Shown here piece by piece: positions 5,205-11,610 of a DNA stretch of 11,784 nucleotides (positions are counted from its first letter, which is position 1; each line of letters opens with the position of its first letter). The translations under genes were made by a program, and so were the position numbers. This DNA comes from an uncultured Verrucomicrobiales bacterium. GTDB lineage: Bacteria > Verrucomicrobiota > Verrucomicrobiia > Limisphaerales > JACDHS01. Below the pieces are notes generated by a model. It was not told the origin of the DNA, did not search any database, and was given only the letters and a program-made list of their open reading frames with translations. The DNA lies in assembly GCA_937983475.1 (NCBI GenBank), contig CALJZV010000324.1, positions 1 to 11,784 of the forward strand, written 5' to 3'.

Positions 5205-7526
5205 CTAATTTTGGGTCACTCGTATATTGTCGATGAACACCCGCATTTCCTGCGGCGAAAACCCAAAAAGCCCCGGCGCGCCGTTTTGGTGGGCCGTCCT
5301 GTGCGGCACCTCAAGAGTCCATTGATCCGGCTCGGGCTCGTCCTTCTTCCATGCCTTGGCGCGCACCACACCCGAACCATCGGGCTTGGTGTCCACACGG
5401 GCCTTGAGCCGGTACCACACATTGGGAGACCAGCGGAAATTTGAAGGCTCTTCCACCGCCGGCACACGCAGGCGCTCCAGGTTGGAATTCACTTCGATCT
5501 TCTGTTCGTTGCCCTTGAGAACAATCAAGTAACGATGGCAAATCAGGCCGACATCGGACATTTTGCGCCGGTTGCCCTCGCTCATGACATCGGCCTCGAT
5601 GGTGTAATTTTTCATGTCCGCATCCCCAATGAACACCGTCGCGCGCTGGAAGAACTTGTTGTCGATGGTCTTGGTCAGCACCTTGTTGCCGTCCTTCTCC
5701 CGGATCTCGAATTTGAATCGCGCCCCGATCCACGGCAGCGGAGGATAAGCAAACGGGGTCGGTTCCTCCACGTCGTTGGCGGTTGTTTCGTTCAACTGTG
5801 CCCATTCGAAATCCTCTTTCAGCGGAAGGTCGGGAAGAACACGCCCGCGAATGTAGCCTTTCAATTCTCCCATGGTCGCCTCGAAAGCGCCGGCTGATGG
5901 CTTTTGCACCGTGGCCGCTACCAGTTCGCCCTTGTCATTGAACGCCCCATTCAGTGTGGCGCGCACCTTGGCCGTGGGCGGAATGTAAGGCGCCCATTTT
6001 ACTTTGCTGAGGTCCTTTATTTCCTCAACAGGAAAGCCATGGGCATCGAGCGAGCGGATTCGGAAAGTCTGCTTTTGGCCCGGATGCAGAAGCGCTTCGG
6101 CAGGGATAACCTGCAACTGCGCCGCCGCTCCGGGCTTGGGGCGTTTTTCCTCCGCCGTCTCCGGAGGCAGTCCGGAATTGTTGCCCGGCTTGCCAAAACA
6201 GTAGAGGTAGCGTGTGGTCTGAATGTACACCTTGCCGTTATAAACGGCCGGCGTGCCAAAACAGCGTCCATCCAATGCGGCATGCGTCAGAATCTTACCC
6301 TCGGTGTCTGTGGGCTGAATGATATAAAAAGCCCCGGTGGTGCCTGCCTCTCCGGCACCAGTCTTCGAAGCGGGGTCATCCAGCATTGGAACGTATAATT
6401 TCCCATCGGCATGAACCAGGGAGGCGTTCCGTTGCTCGATGCCGATTTTCAGTTTCCAGAGAAGATTGCCGTCCTTGACGTCCACGGCGCAAAGGTCGCC
6501 CTTCTCTGTCACCACATAAATGCGGTCACCGACAAGAATGGGCGAACTGGTCGACGTGGAAAGGTCATTGGCCCAAAGCTCCACTTCGGAGCGCTCCACC
6601 ACGACCGGCCCTTCACCTGGCTTTGGCTCCACCTTGGGAATTTTCAACGCCACCATTTGTCCCGGCTCGTAGGGAGTTCCGAAGATGGAAATGATTTTGT
6701 CCTCGTTGTGCACCAGGATGCTGGCGTTGATGCCCGCCCGGAACAATGGAATCCGAAAAATCGGGTCACCGGTCCGAGCATTCATGCACACCACGCTGCC
6801 GTCGCCAGTGGCCGCGTAGAGAACGCGCTTGCCGTTCAACCACCCAAGGTAAGGATGCGAAAACGAGTTGTCTCTTGGGCGGTCACCGGGGCTGGAGGAC
6901 CAGACCAGATCCCCGGACAGTTTGTCAAAGGCGTAAAAACGATCGCCCCCGGGACCTTGCGCTCCCCAGTTTGCCGTGATACCGCGTGTGATGACCAAAT
7001 CCTGGTCAATGATGGGCGAGCCGGTGCGGCTGTTGGGAAAGGTGAGGCGCCCGAGTTTTTCCATGAGTGAATGCATCCATAGCAACTTGCCGTCGCCGGT
7101 AAACCCTCCAAACAATCCCTGAGTGCCCTGCATGTACACATTCCCCGTTTCCGGATCCACAGTCGGGCTGGAAGTGGCATACCGCAGGTAAATCGTGTCG
7201 CTGATAAAGTCATTGTACCGTTTTTCCCAGAGCAGTTTCCCTGTTTCCGCATCGAAGCATCCGATGCCCTCCTTCAAATCCGGCCCCTCGTCCACGTAGC
7301 CCATGATGTACACTTTTCCATTGGCGATGACGGGGCAGGACTGGCCCGGAAATTCCACCCTCCACAGCGGATTTTTGGGGTCGATGGAATCAGGCAGTTG
7401 TTTCTCCTGCGAGGTGCCGTTTTGCTGTGGGCCGCGCCAATTGAGCCACCCTCGAACCGGAGCCGACTGCAGGGATAATGAAACAGTCATGAAAACACCA
7501 ATAACCGCTGGAAAAATGAATTTCAT
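5205..7526 (-). CDS. Secreted PQQ-like propeller with C-terminal jelly-roll-like region
   Basis: A 773-residue exported protein. It has a signal peptide at 1-22 (hydrophobic 3-20, ending LQSA), NWRGPQQNG at 29-37, a PQQ-like propeller to about 450 (blade motifs FDAETGKLLW at 91-100, GDGKLLW at 144-150, VKDGNLLWKL at 350-359), an Ig-like/Big-type segment at about 468-560 (with LHPGQKQTFRI at 480-490), and a concanavalin/3-keto-disaccharide-hydrolase-like beta domain at about 565-772 (with SPNVWYRLKARV at 700-711). The start at 7526 is chosen because AGGA lies five bases upstream and the signal peptide begins there. The frame is open to 7679, but that extension is Arg/Cys-rich and buries the signal peptide. 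It is the first gene of the minus-strand operon, opposite marR. The C-terminal beta domain suggests polysaccharide or cell-surface binding; the function is unproven. Confidence 0.85.
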   Translation of the reverse strand: MKFIFPAVIGVFMTVSLSLQSAPVRGWLNWRGPQQNGTSQEKQLPDSIDPKNPLWRVEFPGQSCPVIANGKVYIMGYVDEGPDLKEGIGCFDAETGKLLWEKRYNDFISDTIYLRYATSSPTVDPETGNVYMQGTQGLFGGFTGDGKLLWMHSLMEKLGRLTFPNSRTGSPIIDQDLVITRGITANWGAQGPGGDRFYAFDKLSGDLVWSSSPGDRPRDNSFSHPYLGWLNGKRVLYAATGDGSVVCMNARTGDPIFRIPLFRAGINASILVHNEDKIISIFGTPYEPGQMVALKIPKVEPKPGEGPVVVERSEVELWANDLSTSTSSPILVGDRIYVVTEKGDLCAVDVKDGNLLWKLKIGIEQRNASLVHADGKLYVPMLDDPASKTGAGEAGTTGAFYIIQPTDTEGKILTHAALDGRCFGTPAVYNGKVYIQTTRYLYCFGKPGNNSGLPPETAEEKRPKPGAAAQLQVIPAEALLHPGQKQTFRIRSLDAHGFPVEEIKDLSKVKWAPYIPPTAKVRATLNGAFNDKGELVAATVQKPSAGAFEATMGELKGYIRGRVLPDLPLKEDFEWAQLNETTANDVEEPTPFAYPPLPWIGARFKFEIREKDGNKVLTKTIDNKFFQRATVFIGDADMKNYTIEADVMSEGNRRKMSDVGLICHRYLIVLKGNEQKIEVNSNLERLRVPAVEEPSNFRWSPNVWYRLKARVDTKPDGSGVVRAKAWKKDEPEPDQWTLEVPHRTAHQNGAPGLFGFSPQEMRVFIDNIRVTQN

Positions 7527-7531
7527 CGTAG

Positions 7532-7535
7532 TCCT
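7532..7535 (-). promoter_or_regulatory. Ribosome binding site that decides the propeller start
   Basis: AGGA on the minus strand lies five bases before the ATG at 7526. Together with the signal peptide that begins at that codon, it supports 7526 over the upstream in-frame start at 7679. Confidence 0.6.
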
Positions 7536-7573
7536 GTGTATCGCACTTGCTGGCTTTGACCGGGCGCAACGAC

Positions 7574-7583
7574 GGCAATTGCC
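7574..7583. promoter_or_regulatory. Perfect 10-bp palindrome in the divergent gap
   Basis: GGCAATTGCC is a perfect palindrome about 50 bp upstream of the propeller start, in the likely 5' leader. It may be a secondary regulator site or chance; it is shorter than the candidate operator at 7638-7659. Confidence 0.25.
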
Positions 7584-7637
7584 TGAACCGTTGATGCTCT
7601 GGCGACTATTCATCAAGCTTGCGCTGGATGCAACACA

Positions 7638-7659
7638 AATGATACCTACACGTATTATT
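7638..7659. promoter_or_regulatory. Candidate MarR operator
   Basis: AATGATAC (7638-7645) and GTATTATT (7652-7659) are inverted half-sites matching at 7 of 8 positions around a 6-bp centre, CTACAC. The size and symmetry suit a winged-helix dimer, and the site lies in the 219-bp gap shared by marR and the divergent operon. On the minus strand its left half contains AATAAT, a -10-like hexamer for the operon, although I find no matching -35 box. Binding there would repress the operon. This is inferred from position and symmetry only. Confidence 0.4.
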
Positions 7660-7745
7660 CGAGAATCCCTCAAGCGCAAACCGTGACGCGCCTGAGAAAC
7701 TGCTGTTGGACGGTTACAAAAATATACCAGTAAAAAGATCCACCC

Positions 7746-8237
7746 ATGCCTTCCCGCACCACCCCGCTGCCCATTGATTCACCGGAGCGCCGACGCATGC
7801 CCATATTGCTGCGCCGTGCCTGGTATGGATTGAACCAGGCGTTTCGGCGCCGCGTCGCGCACTTGCAACTCACACCGGACCAATTCACCGCCATGCGCAC
7901 GCTGCTGGAGGGCGACGAGAACGGCATGGTGCAAAGCGAGCTGGTTTCCCAGATGTCCAGCGACCCGAACACCGTTGCCGCCCTGCTGGATCGCATGGAG
8001 GAAAACGGGCTGGTCCGCCGCCGAAAACACGAAACCGACCGCCGAGCCAATCGGATTCAAACCACGGCCCAAGGGAGAAAAAAATATGAGGCCGCGCGAA
8101 AAATCGCAGTTGAGCTTCAAGCCTCTGTCCTGAGCGTGTTGCCTGTAGGAGCCCGGGAAGAATTTTTGGGGCGCCTGGCCGAAGTGGCCGATGCCTGCCA
8201 GGCTGCGGCCGAATTATCTCCCAGAAAACGAAACTGA
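7746..8237 (+). CDS. MarR family transcriptional regulator
   Basis: A 163-residue cytoplasmic DNA-binding protein. The winged helix-turn-helix spans about 42-115: LTPDQFTAMRTLL (42-54) begins the domain, DPNTVAALLDRME (73-85) is the recognition helix region, and RRRKHETDRRANR (91-103) is the basic wing with the D-R pair typical of MarR. The flanking helices (about 14-38 and 112-155) form the dimer interface. The family usually represses neighbouring genes until a small phenolic or aryl-acid ligand, or thiol oxidation, releases it. It has only one Cys (151), so classical two-cysteine redox sensing is unlikely. It is divergent from the propeller/symporter/ligase operon, its most likely target. 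No strong Shine-Dalgarno precedes the ATG. Confidence 0.85.
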   Translation: MPSRTTPLPIDSPERRRMPILLRRAWYGLNQAFRRRVAHLQLTPDQFTAMRTLLEGDENGMVQSELVSQMSSDPNTVAALLDRMEENGLVRRRKHETDRRANRIQTTAQGRKKYEAARKIAVELQASVLSVLPVGAREEFLGRLAEVADACQAAAELSPRKRN

Positions 8238-8274
8238 CCCTTGAAAAAATCATGGCAACCGGGCCGTTGTTCTG

Positions 8275-8283
8275 TGCTACTCT
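8275..8283 (+). promoter_or_regulatory. Possible extended -10 close to a start codon
   Basis: TG-C-TACTCT fits an extended -10 (TGnTAnnnT) and ends nine bases before the ATG at 8293. Transcription from it would yield a leaderless or nearly leaderless mRNA, which fits the lack of a Shine-Dalgarno. There is no good -35 match. Evidence is weak. Confidence 0.25.
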
Positions 8284-8292
8284 GACTGCCAA

Positions 8293-9423
8293 ATGAATTC
8301 TGTAACCGTGCCAATTGAAATCAGCGACCCAATCAACCGCCAGATTCTTGCGGTGTCGGAGGATCGTGTTCAGGGTTTTCAACGCGATCCCCTGGGTGAA
8401 ATTGCGCGTTTGTCAGGGATTGAGTTGCCGGCGGTCATCGAGCGAATTCGGGCCATGCTGGAGGCGGGAACCATTCGCCGCGTGCGCCAGACGCTTCTGG
8501 CAACCAATCTGGCCCAAGGCGCGCTGGTGGCATGGCAGGTTCCACTAAACAAGCTCGACGCCGCGTTTGATTACATGTTCCAGAAGGATCCCTTTTCAGG
8601 GCACGTGGTGATCCGGTCAACAGACACGGTTTCGGCGGGATCCAATTACAAGCTGTGGACCACGCTGAAGGTGCCCCAAGGCTATTCCATGCGGAAGCAT
8701 TGCGAACTGCTCGCCAAGCATACCGGTGCGGAACATTTTCGGTTGATGTCTGCAAAGAGACTGTTCGCGCTGGGCGTCGGCCACATGCGCCGCCGCGGAA
8801 TGGAACCGGGCGCGCGCGCCGACGTGCCCGCCGAGCCTACCGAAGTTCAAATAGTGACCCTTTCCGACTCGGATTGGCGCATTCTCAGCGCCATCAAACG
8901 GGAATTCAGACCCGAAGAACTGGTGCCGGACATTTGGCGAGGCCGGGCCGAGGACGCGGGCGTCGATTTGGAGACTTTTCTCACCGTGGCCGAAAGCCTC
9001 AATCAGCGCAAAATCATCGGCCGATTTTCCACGTTCCTGGAGCATGTCAAACCGCTCAAGGACGGCGACCGCGTCACAAAGTTCAATGCCCTGTTTCATT
9101 GGGCCGTGCCGCCGGGGCGGGAAATCGAGGCTGGCAGGGAAGTTGGCCGCCATTACATCATGACCCACGCCTACTGGCGCGAAGGCGGCCCGGAATTTCA
9201 CAACGTCAATGTCATGGGAGTTGCTCACGGAACCGAAAAGCCAATGGTGCTGGCCCATAAAGCCGCGATTGACGAGCATTTGAAGGAAGCCGGCATTCCC
9301 GTGTCCTACACAAACGTGTTCTGGGGCGGGCGAAGCGAAATCAAGCCTTCGGAAATCTCGCCATTTGCCTACCGGGAATGGTGTGAATCCCAGGGCGTCT
9401 CTCCGGATGACATGCGCGAATGA
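8293..9423 (+). CDS. Fused siroheme decarboxylase-like protein (Lrp/AsnC fold, two modules)
   Basis: A 376-residue cytoplasmic protein built from two Lrp/AsnC-type modules. Module 1 has a winged helix (about 10-70, LGEIARLSGIELPAVIERI at 34-52, ending TIRRVRQTLL) and a RAM-like ferredoxin fold (about 76-160) with the NYKLWTTLKVP motif (118-128). This corresponds to the (H)xYNLWFTL motif of siroheme decarboxylases AhbA/AhbB and NirD/L/G/H. Module 2 repeats this with LSDSDWRILSAI (190-201), HAYWREGGPEFHNVNVMGVA (292-311) in place of the usual HCYxRPTYPDWPYNLYTMIHG, and an extended C-terminus. AhbA and AhbB together convert siroheme to 12,18-didecarboxysiroheme, and NirDL is a natural fusion, so a decarboxylase or heme-d1-type role is plausible. 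No other heme gene is nearby. The alternative is a genuine Lrp-like regulator. It lies 55 bp after marR. Confidence 0.65.
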   Translation: MNSVTVPIEISDPINRQILAVSEDRVQGFQRDPLGEIARLSGIELPAVIERIRAMLEAGTIRRVRQTLLATNLAQGALVAWQVPLNKLDAAFDYMFQKDPFSGHVVIRSTDTVSAGSNYKLWTTLKVPQGYSMRKHCELLAKHTGAEHFRLMSAKRLFALGVGHMRRRGMEPGARADVPAEPTEVQIVTLSDSDWRILSAIKREFRPEELVPDIWRGRAEDAGVDLETFLTVAESLNQRKIIGRFSTFLEHVKPLKDGDRVTKFNALFHWAVPPGREIEAGREVGRHYIMTHAYWREGGPEFHNVNVMGVAHGTEKPMVLAHKAAIDEHLKEAGIPVSYTNVFWGGRSEIKPSEISPFAYREWCESQGVSPDDMRE

Positions 9424-9430
9424 TGTTATT

Positions 9431-9448
9431 CGGCGCAGTGAAGCGCCG
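9431..9448. terminator. Stem-loop between convergent genes
   Basis: CGGCGC (9431-9436) and GCGCCG (9443-9448) form a perfect 6-bp GC stem around AGTGAA. It fills nearly all of the 27-bp gap between the siroheme-decarboxylase-like gene and the dismutase stop codon. Such a structure can protect or end both transcripts. Neither strand has a run of T after the stem, so it is not a canonical intrinsic terminator. Confidence 0.4.
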
Positions 9449-9450
9449 CC

Positions 9451-10185
9451 TCAGGCCCTGCCCTTTTCGAAGCGGCGGGCCACAAATTCCCAATTCACCA
9501 CATTGTAAAACGCGGCGATGTAATCGGCGCGGCGATTCTGATAATTCAAATAATAGGCGTGTTCCCAGACATCAATTCCGAGCAGCGGAATGCGCCCGTT
9601 GCTCCACGGCGTGTCCTGATTGGGAGTGGTTTCAATGAAGAGTTCCTTTTTCTCATTCATCGTAAGCCAGGCCCAACCACTGCCAAATACTTTGGTTGCC
9701 GCTTCGGTGAACTTTTCCTTGAAGCCATCCATGCTTTGGAAATGAGTCTCCAAGGCCTTGGCCAGTTTGCCTTTGGGCGCACCGCCGCCCCCCTTTTTCA
9801 TCATCTGCCAGAACAGCGTATGGTTGTAATGACCTCCTCCGTTGTTGCGCACCGCCGTCCGAACAGTGTCCGGCAAGGCGGAAAGATCGCGCAAAAGGTC
9901 CTCGACGGACTTTTTGGCCAGTGCAGGCGCCTCAGCAACGGCCTTGTTGAGGTTGTTGACGTAACCGGCATGGTGTTTGCCGTGGTGGATTTCCATGGTG
10001 CGCGCATCAATATGCGGCTCCAGCGCATCGTAAGCGTAAGGCAACGGAGGCAGTTTGAATGCTCCCTGCTGCGGAGGGTTGGCGGCAGCCGCGGCCTGTG
10101 CCTGCAATTGTGGCCAAACCGAGGCGGTTGCCAGCGTGGCGGTCAAAATGGCGGAATTCCTGATGGCTTCGCGTCGAGTCAACAT
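9451..10185 (-). CDS. sodA: Exported Mn-type superoxide dismutase
   Basis: A 244-residue enzyme that dismutates superoxide to peroxide and oxygen. From residue 47 it aligns closely with E. coli SodA. The metal ligands are H67 (MEIHHGKHH), H122 (GGGHYNHTLFW), D205 and H209 (DVWEHAYY); the gateway residue is Y75. Mn-type rather than Fe-type character is indicated by the GGGHxNH motif and by Q190 in NQDTPW, the position of SodA Gln146. About 45 extra N-terminal residues carry a twin-arginine-like signal, TRREAI at 3-8, a hydrophobic stretch 12-24 and a possible AQA cleavage site at 29-31, so the folded metalloenzyme probably goes to the periplasm by Tat. A strong Shine-Dalgarno (AAAGGA, five bases upstream) supports the ATG. 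It appears monocistronic, convergent with the gene on its left. Confidence 0.95.
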   Translation of the reverse strand: MLTRREAIRNSAILTATLATASVWPQLQAQAAAAANPPQQGAFKLPPLPYAYDALEPHIDARTMEIHHGKHHAGYVNNLNKAVAEAPALAKKSVEDLLRDLSALPDTVRTAVRNNGGGHYNHTLFWQMMKKGGGGAPKGKLAKALETHFQSMDGFKEKFTEAATKVFGSGWAWLTMNEKKELFIETTPNQDTPWSNGRIPLLGIDVWEHAYYLNYQNRRADYIAAFYNVVNWEFVARRFEKGRA

Positions 10186-10190
10186 AAAGA

Positions 10191-10196
10191 TCCTTT
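10191..10196 (-). promoter_or_regulatory. Strong ribosome binding site for the dismutase gene
   Basis: AAAGGA on the minus strand, preceded by GGG, lies five bases from the ATG. It fixes the start at 10185 and so includes the twin-arginine signal in the product. Confidence 0.7.
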
Positions 10197-10261
10197 CCCT
10201 TAATGGTTTGATGCGAAGTTAGCTGATTTGAGATTTTTATCCAGAGGTTTGCAGCAAGAAA

Positions 10262-10280
10262 CTCGTGCCCTGCTTACGAG
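10262..10280 (-). terminator. Weak terminator-like hairpin after algD
   Basis: CTCGT and ACGAG form a 5-bp stem with a 9-nt loop, beginning 16 bases beyond the algD stop. On the minus strand the stem is followed by TTTCTT. The stem is short, so this is only a candidate terminator. The remainder of the 111-bp gap (10186-10296) must hold the dismutase promoter; I find no convincing -35/-10 pair. Confidence 0.3.
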
Positions 10281-10296
10281 AAATTATGGCGCTATA

Positions 10297-11610
10297 TCAC
10301 CCTGCAAGTCGCTCGTAATGGGCAGGTGATTGGTGTTTGGCTCCACCCGGTGTCAAATCAAGGACCCATTGGTCTTTTTTCAGGCTGGGCAGCAGGTTGA
10401 AAAATGCCTCGTTGGCGTTCCCAATGACTATGACCTCCGCGTGCTGAAGAACGTCCCCGGCTTTCTCCACCATCAACCGCGAAATGTGCGGGATGTGATG
10501 CTCAATGTAGCGGCGGTTGGCGCCGAGCAGTTTTGCCAGTGACACATGGCTGTCATAGAGCTTGAGGTCGAATCCCTTGCCAATCAGATGCTCAGCCAGG
10601 GCCACCAAGGGAGACTCGCGCAAATCATCCGTGCCCTCCTTGAAGGCGAATCCCAGGAAACCGACTCGCCGCTTGCCAGTGGCTTGAATCCACTGGTAGG
10701 CGCTCTTGATCAAATGCTCGTTGCTCTCCGAAATGGCATTCAAAACCGGCACGGTCACGTCACGCGAGCGGGCCAACCGGTTCAGGGCGCGCAGGTCCTT
10801 GGGCAAGCAAGAGCCGCCATAGGCAAAGCCGGGCTTCAAGTAGGCTGGAGACAGATTGAGTTTGCGGTCTTCACAAAAAATGCGCATCACCTCCTGGGCA
10901 TCGACACCCATGGCTTTGCAGACGCTCCCGATTTCATTGGCAAAGGTGATCTTCAGCGCGTGAAAGACATTATCCACATACTTGACCATTTCCGCGGTTT
11001 CGATTCGGGTCTGAATGACCGCGCCGGGCAATCCTGCGTATAAGCTGGCAATTTTCTCTCCGTCTTGTTCCGACATGGCACCGATTACGGTCTTGGGCGG
11101 ATGATAAAAATCATGAATCGCGGTGGATTCGCGAAGAAACTCCGGGTTGATGGCCACGCCAAAATCCTTGCCGGCCTTCTTGCCCGAGGCGCCCTCCAAT
11201 GCAGGAATGACCGTGCCATTGATTGAGCCCGGCAGCATGGTCGAACGCACGACAACAATATGGTAAGCGCTCTTTTGCTTCAGAGCGTTTCCAATGTCCT
11301 CGCAAACCCGGCGGATGTAAGTCAGGTCCAGTTCCCCGTTGGCCTGGGAGGGGGTGCCGACGCAAACCATGGAAACCTCCGTCGCGGAGACTGCGGCCTC
11401 GCAGTTGGAGCAGGCGCGAATGTGCCCCTCTCGCACCCCTTGAGCAAGCAATTCCTCCAAGCCCGTTTCAATGATGGGAGAACGGCCGTTATTGATCAGG
11501 TCCACCTTGACGGGATCAGTGTCCACGCCGATGACCTTGTGTCCACCTTTTGCAAAACAGGCGCTGATGACCGCGCCAACATATCCAAGTCCAAAAACAC
11601 TGATGTTCAA
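10297..11610 (-). CDS. algD: GDP-mannose 6-dehydrogenase
   Basis: A 437-residue cytoplasmic NAD-dependent enzyme oxidising GDP-mannose to GDP-mannuronate, the committed sugar for alginate-like polymers. The N-terminal Rossmann motif is FGLGYVGAV (6-14) with D30 for the NAD ribose. NPEFLRESTAI (155-165), K210 and the catalytic C268 in FAYGGSCLPKD (262-272) fall at the same residue numbers as in Pseudomonas AlgD (436 residues). FKEGTDDLRESPLV (323-336) and GANRRYIEHHIPH (363-375) are also AlgD-like. RESTAI rather than the REGxAI of UDP-glucose dehydrogenases, together with the overall match, favours GDP-mannose. The start codon is TTG; no ATG or GTG is available at the position that family alignment demands. 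The TTG overlaps the stop of the upstream glycosyltransferase gene (TTGA), so translation is probably coupled. Confidence 0.9.
   Translation of the reverse strand: MNISVFGLGYVGAVISACFAKGGHKVIGVDTDPVKVDLINNGRSPIIETGLEELLAQGVREGHIRACSNCEAAVSATEVSMVCVGTPSQANGELDLTYIRRVCEDIGNALKQKSAYHIVVVRSTMLPGSINGTVIPALEGASGKKAGKDFGVAINPEFLRESTAIHDFYHPPKTVIGAMSEQDGEKIASLYAGLPGAVIQTRIETAEMVKYVDNVFHALKITFANEIGSVCKAMGVDAQEVMRIFCEDRKLNLSPAYLKPGFAYGGSCLPKDLRALNRLARSRDVTVPVLNAISESNEHLIKSAYQWIQATGKRRVGFLGFAFKEGTDDLRESPLVALAEHLIGKGFDLKLYDSHVSLAKLLGANRRYIEHHIPHISRLMVEKAGDVLQHAEVIVIGNANEAFFNLLPSLKKDQWVLDLTPGGAKHQSPAHYERLAG

Noticed and set aside
3555..7526. PQQ-dependent alcohol or glucose dehydrogenases
   Set aside because: Blade motifs are PQQ-like, but there is no vicinal Cys-Cys pair, no attached cytochrome domain and no redox partner gene nearby, so an enzymatic quinoprotein call is not supported.
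7527..7679. 51-residue N-terminal extension of the larger propeller
   Set aside because: It is Arg/Cys/Ser-rich, would bury the signal peptide, overlaps the candidate operator, and has a poorer ribosome binding site than the ATG at 7526.
10297..11610. UDP-glucose 6-dehydrogenase
   Set aside because: The same superfamily, but the RESTAI motif, residue-for-residue placement of K210 and C268, and C-terminal motifs fit AlgD better.
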